A stretch of DNA of 39,082 bases from Nitrospirota bacterium (GTDB lineage Bacteria; Nitrospirota; Thermodesulfovibrionia; Thermodesulfovibrionales; JdFR-85), in the NCBI GenBank assembly GCA_015492515.1, contig WGEZ01000091.1, positions 1 to 39,082 of the forward strand. The letters are read 5' to 3'. The notes beneath the pieces are model-generated. The model worked only from the letters and a program-made list of their open reading frames with translations. It was not told where the DNA came from and did not search any database. This document shows positions 32,896-39,082 of this stretch, piece by piece. Position 1 is the first letter of the stretch; each line of letters starts with the position of its first letter. A program made the translations under genes and the position numbers.

Positions 32896-32925
32896 TTGAC
32901 AGGATACCCCCGGAGAGGATAAAAT
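32896..32925 (+). promoter_or_regulatory. Strong sigma-70-type promoter upstream of the Rrf2 gene
   Basis: TTGACA (32896-32901, perfect) and TAAAAT (32920-32925, five of six) are spaced by 18 bases. Transcription would begin near 32932, giving a leader of about 150 bases before the Rrf2 ATG at 33082. This is the best promoter match in the window and may drive the regulator and perhaps the genes after it. Confidence 0.6.
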
Positions 32926-33081
32926 TACAACTTAACAGGATGTATATGGGCCGATTTTTCAGGGTGTATGTGAGGATGCCCCGGTAACAGAACCCCGTGA
33001 TGCCCCTTCCTGGCTGATAAGACCGAAGAAAGACCGTCAGGGAGCGGAGAACCACGTCTACCAGGGCACACTAAGGCCGGC

Positions 33082-33501
33082 ATGCAGATAACCAGAGAGG
33101 CAGACTACGCGATCAGGTGCGTCCTCTATCTGGCCGCCCACAGGCACGAGACGGTGGCCGTCGGAGAGATCGCAGAGGCCCAGTACATCCCGAAGACCTT
33201 CACCGCCAAGATACTGCAGAAGCTCGTGAGGGCGGGCATCGTCGCCTCGGCGCGCGGCAAGAAGGGCGGCTTCACCCTCGCCAGGGCCCCATCCATGATA
33301 AGCCTCCTTGACGTGATCGAGACCATCCAGGGGCCGATCCCGCTGAACATGTGCGTGATCGACAGGAAGAGCTGCGAACGGACCGATTACTGCACCGTCC
33401 ATCCCGTCTGGGTCGAGCTCCGGGCCGACTTTGTGAGAAAGCTGAGGTCGATCAGGTTCAGCAGGCTCGTGAAAGAGGGGAAGGGCTCGGGGAGGCGGTG
33501 A
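33082..33501 (+). CDS. Rrf2-family transcription regulator with Fe-S-type cysteines
   Basis: A 139-residue winged-helix regulator. The N-terminal MQITREADYAIRCVLYLA, PKTFTAKILQKLVRAGIVAS and RGKKGGFTLAR are classic Rrf2/IscR/NsrR motifs. Cys91, Cys98 and Cys104 (C-x6-C-x5-C) lie where IscR and NsrR bind their iron-sulfur cluster. The protein therefore probably senses NO, oxygen or Fe-S status. The spacing differs slightly from IscR (x5, x5) and NsrR (x4, x5), so which it resembles in function is open. It precedes the cytochrome c and cbb3-type oxidase genes on the same strand, with a 160-base gap, and is their likely regulator. Confidence 0.93.
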   Translation: MQITREADYAIRCVLYLAAHRHETVAVGEIAEAQYIPKTFTAKILQKLVRAGIVASARGKKGGFTLARAPSMISLLDVIETIQGPIPLNMCVIDRKSCERTDYCTVHPVWVELRADFVRKLRSIRFSRLVKEGKGSGRR

Positions 33502-33587
33502 AGATCTATTCACAACTCCGGCCGGTTATGTGAAGAAGAATTCAATTGCATTTTCGGGACATTTTTGTAAGAATATAGAGGATGAAA

Positions 33588-33610
33588 ATGGTCCTGTTAT
33601 GTGGGACCAT
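33588..33610. promoter_or_regulatory. 23-base dyad in front of the cytochrome c gene
   Basis: ATGGTCC and GGACCAT are perfect 7-base inverted repeats with a 9-base spacer. The element lies 51 bases before the cytochrome ATG in an AT-rich gap. Its size suits an Rrf2-type operator, and the Rrf2 gene ends about 90 bases upstream. It does not match the known IscR or NsrR consensus. Confidence 0.35.
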
Positions 33611-33661
33611 GACTCTGACCGTAATCAGGATGAATTTACTCTTATTCGGAGGAGGGTAGAG

Positions 33662-34453
33662 ATGCCGATACGCGGAAGGAAAGCAACGAAGTACGGGTTC
33701 GGACTGCTCATCCTCTCTCTGGCGCTTCTCCTCGGCGCCGTCGCCGGGGTCCGCGCCGCCGATGACGGGATCGCCGCCGGCAGAGAGGCCTTCAGGCGGA
33801 ACTGTGCGGTCTGTCACGGCACTGAGGGTGATGCAAAGGGTCAGGTCTGCTTCGTCAGGAGCGTGGAGAGGAGCGGACGTGTCATGGATACCTATCCCAG
33901 GGACTTGACGGTGGGCGTCTTCAAGTTCAGGACGACGCCCACGGGGTGTCTGCCCACGGACGAGGACATCCTCAAGATAGTGACCGACGGGATTCCCAAG
34001 TCCTCCATGCCCACCTTCAGGGACATGCCCCTCGAGCAGAGGAAGGCCATCGTCAGTTACGTAAAGACCCTCTCGGAGAGGTGGGAAGAGGAGGAGCCCT
34101 GTGAGGGCATAACGGTGAAGAGGCCCGAGTGGGTGGGCAGCCCGGCCTCCGTGCAGAGGGGCAGGGAGGTCTACAAGGACATGAAGTGCTGGGAGTGTCA
34201 CGGCTACGAGGGCAAGGGCGACGGTCCCAAGTCGGCCAAGCTGAAGGACGACTGGCAGCGGCCGATTGTGCCCTTCGATTTCACGACGGGCGAGCTGAAA
34301 CGCGAGACCTCGCCGGAGTCCATATACATCACCTTCACCACCGGTCTCGACGGAACGGGGATGCCTTCCTACGCCGAGTCCCTGAACGAAGAGGACAGAT
34401 GGCATCTCGTCTCCTACACGCTTGAACTGATGGGCTACAAGGCCGGTAGGTGA
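33662..34453 (+). CDS. Periplasmic diheme cytochrome c (close paralogue of the molybdoenzyme cytochrome)
   Basis: A 263-residue exported diheme cytochrome. A signal peptide (about residues 1-32) precedes CAVCH (Cys48-His52) and CWECH (Cys176-His180). It matches the cytochrome at 14777-15562 along its whole length. Shared blocks include VGVFKFRTTPTGCLPTD, MKCWECHGYEGKGDGPKS and FTTGLDGTGMPSY, and both extra cysteines are kept. ATG 33662 follows GGAGGGTAGAG; the frame opens at 33530 but the extra part is AT-rich leader. It probably carries electrons to the oxidase encoded downstream. Confidence 0.93.
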   Translation: MPIRGRKATKYGFGLLILSLALLLGAVAGVRAADDGIAAGREAFRRNCAVCHGTEGDAKGQVCFVRSVERSGRVMDTYPRDLTVGVFKFRTTPTGCLPTDEDILKIVTDGIPKSSMPTFRDMPLEQRKAIVSYVKTLSERWEEEEPCEGITVKRPEWVGSPASVQRGREVYKDMKCWECHGYEGKGDGPKSAKLKDDWQRPIVPFDFTTGELKRETSPESIYITFTTGLDGTGMPSYAESLNEEDRWHLVSYTLELMGYKAGR

Positions 34454-34543
34454 CGACGGACTCCGCAGGGGCGGAAAGGGTGAGGCCCGAAGGCGGCTCC
34501 CTCACCGCCCCTTCGACAATAACAACTTCAGGGAGGTGTGGCC

Positions 34544-35311
34544 ATGGGTAAAAGGCGATGGCAATCCGTGTACTTCAGGTCCCTTGTTCTCTCTCTGCCG
34601 GTCCTCCTCGCCCTCCTCGCCCTGCCGGGCCCTTCTCGTTCAGAGGAAGGCGGAGCGAGGGGGAGGGACGTCTATGAGAAATACTGCATAGGCTGCCACG
34701 GTGAAAAGGGTGACGGAAGGGGGGAGGCTGCAGCAGACCTGATCATCAAGCCGAGGGACTTCACCCTCGGTCTTTTCAAGTTCAAGTCCACCCCGCCGGG
34801 GTCCCTTCCGACGGATGAAGACCTCAAGAGGGTCATCACAAACGGTCTTCCCACGTCGGCCATGCCCAGGTTCAGGCTCGTGTCTGACGACGAGAAGGAG
34901 GACCTCATTGCATACATAAAGAGCCTTTCCGGGAGGTGGAAGAAGGGGACGCCTGAGAGGAGGTTCACAGAGGTGGTCGTCCCTGACTTCGTCGGCACCC
35001 CTGAGTCTGTCAGGAAGGGGGAGAGGCTTTTCGCCGAGAGGTGCAGGAGGTGCCACGGCACGAAGGACTCCGGTCCTCCAGCGACGTTCTTCCTGAGGTG
35101 GGGGGGTGAGGACTGCACCGATCTGGTCAGGCCTGCGAACTTCAACTACGGAGTGATAAAGAGGGGGCCGAGGGTGGAGGACATCTATCTCTCCATAAGC
35201 GCCGGGGTGGATGGAACACCGATGCTCTCCTATGCAGACCTGCTGAGCGAGGAGCAGAGGTGGCATCTCACGTCGTATATCCTGGAAATCATGGGTAAGG
35301 TGAGGAGGTAA
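34544..35311 (+). CDS. Second periplasmic diheme cytochrome c of the oxidase cluster
   Basis: A 255-residue diheme cytochrome with a signal peptide (about 1-34), CIGCH (Cys48-His52) and CRRCH (Cys167-His171). It shares the plan and several blocks of the two close paralogues (FTLGLFKFKSTPPGSLPTDEDL, GVDGTPMLSYADLLSEEQRWHLTSY) but is more diverged and lacks the extra cysteine of TGCLPT. It sits seven bases before ccoN. As no ccoP is present, it is a candidate replacement for the diheme subunit of the oxidase, but as a soluble rather than membrane-anchored protein. ATG 34544 follows GGGAGG. Confidence 0.92.
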   Translation: MGKRRWQSVYFRSLVLSLPVLLALLALPGPSRSEEGGARGRDVYEKYCIGCHGEKGDGRGEAAADLIIKPRDFTLGLFKFKSTPPGSLPTDEDLKRVITNGLPTSAMPRFRLVSDDEKEDLIAYIKSLSGRWKKGTPERRFTEVVVPDFVGTPESVRKGERLFAERCRRCHGTKDSGPPATFFLRWGGEDCTDLVRPANFNYGVIKRGPRVEDIYLSISAGVDGTPMLSYADLLSEEQRWHLTSYILEIMGKVRR

Positions 35312-35314
35312 GTC

Positions 35315-36706
35315 ATGACTGAAGAGAGAGGCGGAATAGTCAGTTATCCGTTGGTGAGGTTCCATATAGTCTTTTCCATGCTGTACCTCGGGATAGTGCT
35401 GCTCGGAGGGCTCCTCTATTCCCTCCAGTTCATAGGGCTCTATCCCTTCCCGGGCATAGAGATATTCTCTCCGGGGAGGATAAGGATGCTCCACACCAAC
35501 GGAGCTGTTTACGGTTTCATTATCAACGGCTTCATGGCAGGCCTGTACTGGGCTGTACCCAGGCTGACGGGCCACAGGGTCTGGAACGAGAGGTTCATCG
35601 GATGGTTTCTCGCCATCGCCCTCCAGGCAGCGGTCCTGGCCACGGCAGGCGGTCTCCTCCTCGGTCTTGCCCAGGCCATCGAGTGGGGAGAGACGCCTGT
35701 ATTCATAGACCCTGCTGTAGTTGCCTGGCTCTTTGTTGCATTGGCTCAATTTGCGGTTCCCATTTACAGATACGCCAGGGAGAAGGCGCTCTATGCCTCC
35801 AACTGGTACATCCTCGCCGGCCTCATCTGGGTGATCATGGTCTACATCATGGGCAACTACGTCCCCCAGTTCTTCGTGCCCGGTGTCGCCGGAGCCGCGG
35901 TCACAGGGACGTGGATCCACGACGCCGTCGGTCTCTACGTGACCCCCATCGGGTGGGGCCTGATGTACTACTTCGTGCCCGTGCTGCTGAGGAAGCCCAT
36001 ATGGAGCCATGCCCTCTCCCTCCTCGGCTTCTGGGGGCTCGCCTTCTTCTATCCCCTCCAGGGAGTTCATCACTACCTCTGGAGCCCGATACCGATGTAC
36101 GCCCAGTACGCAGCGGTCCTTTCGACGGTCATCCTTGAGCTCGCGGTGGTGACGGTCATCGTCAACTTCCTCATGACCCTGAGAGGCAACGCCGAGGCCT
36201 TGAAACACAATATCCCGGTGAGGTGGTTGTTTGTGGGCATCATAAACTATGCCGTGACGTGTCTGCAGTGCGCCCTCCAGGTGCTCCTCACCACGCAGAA
36301 GGTGATCCACTTCACCGACTGGGTCGTCGGACATGCACACCTGATCATGTACGGCACCTTCGGGTTCTGGATCATGGGTTTCTTCGCCTATCTCTGGCCC
36401 AAGGTGAGAAGGTCTGAGGTCTACTCGAGGACACTCGATGAATGGGCCTTCTGGCTCATCACGATCGGCATGTCGGTGATGTGGGTGGATCTTGTATCCG
36501 CCGGTCTTGTACAGGGGTTCACATGGTGGGGCCTCTCGCCGTTCATAGACTCTGTGAACTTCTCCGTACCGTTCTGGGTGACGAGGACGATCTCGGGGCT
36601 GATGATCACGGCGGGCTTCGTCGCCTTCGCCTACAACATGTACATGACCGGCAGAAGGGCGCCCGTGCCGGCGGCACAGCCCCAGACATCAGGAGGTGCA
36701 GTATGA
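35315..36706 (+). CDS. ccoN: Divergent cbb3-type cytochrome oxidase catalytic subunit
   Basis: A 463-residue heme-copper oxidase subunit with about 12 membrane helices that reduces O2 at heme b3-CuB. Expected ligands are present: His60 (RMLHTNGAVYG, heme b), CuB ligands His202 (TWIHDAVGLY), His252 and His253 (QGVHHYLW), and His340/His342 (VVGHAHLIMYG). Tyr246 aligns with the His-linked tyrosine of CcoN. The glutamate of the classical STFEGP segment is replaced by Gln318 (TCLQCAL), and GHNAV reads IHDAV. It is therefore a divergent member, and a related NO reductase-like activity is a weak alternative. It is four bases from the upstream cytochrome gene and overlaps ccoO. Confidence 0.88.
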   Translation: MTEERGGIVSYPLVRFHIVFSMLYLGIVLLGGLLYSLQFIGLYPFPGIEIFSPGRIRMLHTNGAVYGFIINGFMAGLYWAVPRLTGHRVWNERFIGWFLAIALQAAVLATAGGLLLGLAQAIEWGETPVFIDPAVVAWLFVALAQFAVPIYRYAREKALYASNWYILAGLIWVIMVYIMGNYVPQFFVPGVAGAAVTGTWIHDAVGLYVTPIGWGLMYYFVPVLLRKPIWSHALSLLGFWGLAFFYPLQGVHHYLWSPIPMYAQYAAVLSTVILELAVVTVIVNFLMTLRGNAEALKHNIPVRWLFVGIINYAVTCLQCALQVLLTTQKVIHFTDWVVGHAHLIMYGTFGFWIMGFFAYLWPKVRRSEVYSRTLDEWAFWLITIGMSVMWVDLVSAGLVQGFTWWGLSPFIDSVNFSVPFWVTRTISGLMITAGFVAFAYNMYMTGRRAPVPAAQPQTSGGAV

Positions 36707-37350
36707 AGAGGACCCCTGTAGCGGAAAGGTTCTCCACCATAGCGCTCTTTGTGGGCATAGGCCTCTTCGCCTTCGGGACCTTCTGGCAGGCCGTGGCCCC
36801 CTGGCTCTCCCTGAAGGAGATACCCGTGGAGACGATGGAGGATATAGCGGAGACCATACCGCCCGAGTTCTACATGCTCGCCAGGGACTATCCCGAGGAG
36901 TTCGGAAGGTATTTCGGAAAACCCGACAAGGCCTCCTTCATCGAGGCCCTCAAGACCGCCAAGGAGATCTACATCGCCGAGGCGTGCTGGCACTGCCATT
37001 CCCAGTTCGTGAGGCCCGTCTCGAAGGAGGAGATCAGGTACGGTAAGGTCTCCTACCCCTCGGAGTATGCGAACGTGATGCAGCTTCCGCAGCTCCTGGG
37101 GACGCGGAGGGTAGGGCCGGACCTTATCAGGGAGTCGGGCCGTCACAGCAACGACTGGCACGTGGCGCACTTCAAGAACCCGCCCGCTGTTGTTCCAGGC
37201 TCGGTGATGCCCAAATTCACGTGGTTCTTCGATGAGAAGGGGAGGCCCAACAAGAAGGGCCTCTCCATGGTCACCTACATGCAGTGGCTCGGAAGCTGGG
37301 CGAGGGAGCCGATGTACGAGCTGCCCAGCAGGGAGGGAGAACGGTCATGA
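36703..37350 (+). CDS. ccoO: cbb3-type oxidase monoheme cytochrome c subunit
   Basis: A 215-residue membrane-anchored cytochrome c, subunit II of cbb3 oxidases. An N-terminal anchor (about residues 10-34, STIALFVGIGLFAFGTFWQAV) leads to the heme site CWHCHSQFVRPV (Cys98-His102). TRRVGPDLIRESGRHSNDWH and PGSVMPKF with the probable axial Met follow. These match CcoO well. ATG 36703 overlaps the ccoN stop as ATGA. An upstream frame from 36442 is a shadow of ccoN. The gene overlaps the next small membrane-protein gene by four bases, so the cluster is translationally coupled. Confidence 0.93.
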   Translation: MKRTPVAERFSTIALFVGIGLFAFGTFWQAVAPWLSLKEIPVETMEDIAETIPPEFYMLARDYPEEFGRYFGKPDKASFIEALKTAKEIYIAEACWHCHSQFVRPVSKEEIRYGKVSYPSEYANVMQLPQLLGTRRVGPDLIRESGRHSNDWHVAHFKNPPAVVPGSVMPKFTWFFDEKGRPNKKGLSMVTYMQWLGSWAREPMYELPSREGERS

Positions 37351-37703
37351 GCAGGAGAGACAAGGTGATAACCTATATCATGATCTTCCTCGTGATACTG
37401 CCCGGCGGGATCAGCTTCTTCATAAAGGTGGGGAGCTATTTCATGGTCGAGGTGGAAGAGGGGATGTCGGGCTTCGCCCTCCCCTTCTTCAACTACCTCT
37501 TCGTGGCCCTCGGCTTCGTCTCCCTCTTCGTGTGGGCCTTCCTGAGGGGACACTTCAGGGATATCAACAGGCCCTCTCAGGAGATGCTCGAGATGGAGAG
37601 GAGCTTCGAGGACAGTGACCTGAGGGAGGATGAGGGACGCGGTCAGACGGGGCCCGTTACCGAGGGTTGCACCCTGAAACAGACACAACAAAGGGAGGTA
37701 TGA
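37347..37703 (+). CDS. Small two-helix membrane protein with a CcoS-like segment
   Basis: A 118-residue inner-membrane protein with two hydrophobic helices (about 8-28 and 46-66) and a charged C-terminal tail. The segment after the second helix, FVWAFLRGHFRDINRPSQ, resembles the W-A-x-x-x-G-x-F-x-D-x-x-x-P pattern of CcoS, the copper-insertion protein of cbb3 oxidases. CcoS itself is only about 50 residues and has one helix, so this would be an extended relative. Start at ATG 37347, overlapping the ccoO stop. Context (between ccoO and a CcoI-type ATPase) supports a maturation or small-subunit role. Confidence 0.75.
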   Translation: MSRRDKVITYIMIFLVILPGGISFFIKVGSYFMVEVEEGMSGFALPFFNYLFVALGFVSLFVWAFLRGHFRDINRPSQEMLEMERSFEDSDLREDEGRGQTGPVTEGCTLKQTQQREV

Positions 37704-37706
37704 GTT

Positions 37707-37892
37707 ATGGAGAGAGACGAACTCGGCTATGCCGGAGGTGTGGGCAGATGGTTCATAGTCTTCATCATCATTGGCATGGCGGTGATCCTGATCGGCTACT
37801 CATCGAGATACTTTTTCCCTGACCTGGCCAACTGGTTGAGAGAAGGAGCTGATCCTGACAAGGTCATATGGCAGACAGAGAAGGGGAGATAA
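37707..37892 (+). CDS. Small single-helix membrane protein of the oxidase cluster
   Basis: A 61-residue protein with one membrane helix (about residues 14-33, WFIVFIIIGMAVILIGY) and a short polar tail. ATG 37707 follows GGGAGG at eight bases, three bases after the preceding stop, and the next gene begins 25 bases before its own stop. It has no heme motif and no recognised family. Its place in the operon suggests a CcoQ/CcoH-like accessory or subunit role, but sequence similarity to those was not seen. Confidence 0.7.
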   Translation: MERDELGYAGGVGRWFIVFIIIGMAVILIGYSSRYFFPDLANWLREGADPDKVIWQTEKGR

Positions 37893-39082
37893 GGTGTTAT
37901 CAGTGCGCTCTGCCCATCACCGGTTCACGCAGAGAGAGGATAAGGGACGCCGGTGAGGCGTTCTGCTGCACAGGATGCCTCCTCGTACATAAGATAACCG
38001 GTGCCAGAGGAGAGGAGGGGTTGAGCCAGACCCTCCTGGGGAAGTTCGGACTCGGTCTCCTCCTGTCGATGAATGTCATGTTGCTGAGCGCCCCCCTTTA
38101 CGCCGGCGCTTATGCATCCATAGCGGTCCCTGAGAGGTTCTCCTCGGCCATCAAATACGTCCTCCTCTGCCTCTCCCTCCCTGTCATGGTCCTCCTGGGT
38201 TATCCCATACTCAGGTCCTCCTGGGTCTCGATCAGGAAGGGCGACATAGGGACCGAGGCGCTGATCCTGATCGGTGCAGCATCGGCCTTCCTCATCTCCG
38301 TCAAATCCACCATGACCGGAGAGGGTGAGGTCTACTACGAGACGGCCACGATGATACTCACCCTCTACACCCTGGGCAGGTATATCGATGCAAAGGCGAG
38401 GTGGAGGGCCTCTGAATCGATAAAGGGGCTGTCGTCGATCATGCCCTCAGAGGTCCTGTTGATGAAGGAAGGGGGCACCACGGAACCGATCCCCGTGGAC
38501 GAGGTCTCCATAGGCGACAGGGTGCTCCTGAGACCCGGCGAGAGGATACCCCTCGACGGTGTAGTGGTGAGGGGTTCGGGTTCTGTGGATGAGTCGTTCC
38601 TGACCGGAGAGAGCAGACCGGTCATCAAGAGGGAGGGGACGGAGGTCTTCAGCGGAACCCTCAACATCGACGGAAGCCTCGTGATAGAGGTGAGGAAGCC
38701 GGCCCGGGAGTTCGTGGTCAGGAGGATCGAGAGGCTGATGGAGAGGATAAGGGAGAGACCCTCCCGGATAAGAAGGATAAGCGACGCGGTCGCCGCCTGT
38801 TTCATACCCCTCGTCGTGGCCCTCTCCCTGGGCAGCCTCATCTACTGGCTGATAAGGGGAGAGCCCTCCACAGCGGTGATGAGGATGCTCTCCGTCCTCC
38901 TCATATCCTGCCCCTGTGCATTCGGTATGGCCGCGCCCCTTGCGCTGTGGAGGGGCCTCGGGAGGGCCGCCGAGAGGGGGGCGATCGTCATGGGAGCGGA
39001 CGTGCTCGAGGGCCTCGCCGGGGCGGGGACGATCTTCTTCGATAAGACGGGCACTGTAACGACCGACACCCCCGCCCTCTTC
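37868..39082 (+). CDS. ccoI: CcoI-type copper-transporting P-type ATPase (3' end outside window)
   Basis: The first 405 residues of a P1B ATPase that delivers copper for oxidase assembly. The N-terminus carries CYQCALPI and CCTGC (Cys10/13 and Cys33/34/37), the metal-binding segment typical of CcoI/FixI. It lacks a classical ferredoxin-like HMA domain. Membrane helices, the actuator motif TGES (FLTGES), the copper-type CPC motif (ISCPCAF) and the phosphorylation site DKTGT follow. The frame is open to the last base. ATG 37868 lies 25 bases inside the preceding gene. The cysteine motif at residue 10 means the start cannot be further downstream. Confidence 0.95.
   Translation, partial: MADREGEIRCYQCALPITGSRRERIRDAGEAFCCTGCLLVHKITGARGEEGLSQTLLGKFGLGLLLSMNVMLLSAPLYAGAYASIAVPERFSSAIKYVLLCLSLPVMVLLGYPILRSSWVSIRKGDIGTEALILIGAASAFLISVKSTMTGEGEVYYETATMILTLYTLGRYIDAKARWRASESIKGLSSIMPSEVLLMKEGGTTEPIPVDEVSIGDRVLLRPGERIPLDGVVVRGSGSVDESFLTGESRPVIKREGTEVFSGTLNIDGSLVIEVRKPAREFVVRRIERLMERIRERPSRIRRISDAVAACFIPLVVALSLGSLIYWLIRGEPSTAVMRMLSVLLISCPCAFGMAAPLALWRGLGRAAERGAIVMGADVLEGLAGAGTIFFDKTGTVTTDTPALF

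Noticed and set aside
32940-32987. A 15-codon open frame after the Rrf2 promoter that might be a leader peptide.
   Set aside because: It has no ribosome site at a usable distance and no regulatory codon run; the length is within chance.
34640-36340. A 566-codon minus-strand open frame opposite the second cytochrome gene and ccoN.
   Set aside because: It is a shadow of two well-supported plus-strand genes and shows no protein family signature.
35315-36706. Considered whether the ccoN-like protein is an NO reductase rather than an oxidase.
   Set aside because: The tyrosine next to the CuB histidines, the GHxH block, a CcoO partner and a CcoI ATPase all point to cbb3-type oxidase; the Gln substitution alone does not make it NorB.
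1-39082. Looked for tRNA or rRNA genes, CRISPR repeats, insertion sequences, toxin-antitoxin or phage genes.
   Set aside because: No candidate was found by eye; a tRNA or Rfam scan could still find short RNA genes in the gaps.

Overview
The window is GC-rich, gene-dense bacterial DNA with short or overlapping gene junctions. Arginine is written mostly as AGG/AGA and isoleucine often as ATA despite the high GC, a codon habit common in thermophiles. Together with a Tat-exported nitrite oxidoreductase/nitrate reductase-type molybdoenzyme, c-type cytochromes, a cbb3-type oxidase, a TreT-type trehalose synthase and a long-form RmlA, this suggests a chemolithotrophic or nitrate-respiring bacterium, perhaps Nitrospirota or a related deep-branching phylum. 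The taxonomy is inference. No rRNA, tRNA, CRISPR array, insertion sequence or prophage was seen.

Layout. 1-6446 (+): end of a NAD(P)HX dehydratase gene, a c-heme-sensing histidine kinase with an OmpR-type regulator, pgeF, a CBS-pair protein, tsaE, nadK and a family 4 uracil-DNA glycosylase. 6424-8361: a NUDIX hydrolase (-) divergent from an MFS transporter (+). 8371-18431 (-): a respiratory island, transcribed as NarX-like kinase, NarL-like regulator, diheme cytochrome c, alpha (molybdopterin), beta (Fe-S) and gamma (heme b) subunits of a type II DMSO-reductase-family enzyme, and a TorD-type chaperone. 18624-20297 (-): a FecR/DUF6600-type exported protein with a very basic tail. 20653-26457: a small protein, an rml (dTDP-rhamnose) cassette on the minus strand, a polyprenyl-phosphate sugar transferase and a LolA-like protein. 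26482-31397: tsaD, two overlapping cysteine synthases, a TreT-like trehalose synthase and a DUF5752 protein. 31508-32761 (-): an HPP membrane protein and a CBS protein. 33082-39082 (+): an Rrf2 regulator, two more diheme cytochromes of the same family, ccoN, ccoO, two small membrane proteins and a CcoI-type copper ATPase cut by the window end.

How it may work together. The molybdoenzyme is predicted periplasmic (Tat signal on alpha, Sec signal on gamma) and has no NarI-type membrane anchor. Its partner is probably the diheme cytochrome encoded just before it. Close paralogues of that cytochrome are encoded directly before the oxidase, so the window could hold both ends of one chain: nitrite (or another donor) to molybdoenzyme, diheme cytochrome c, cbb3-type oxidase and O2. 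The reverse direction, nitrate reduction, cannot be excluded from sequence. The NarX/NarL pair, the HPP protein (a family with reported nitrite transporters), the Rrf2 protein with Fe-S-type cysteines and CRP/FNR-like palindromes all fit control by nitrogen oxides and redox state. The best candidate for something new is this two-part respiratory module, and within it the ccoP-less oxidase cluster with a divergent CcoN.
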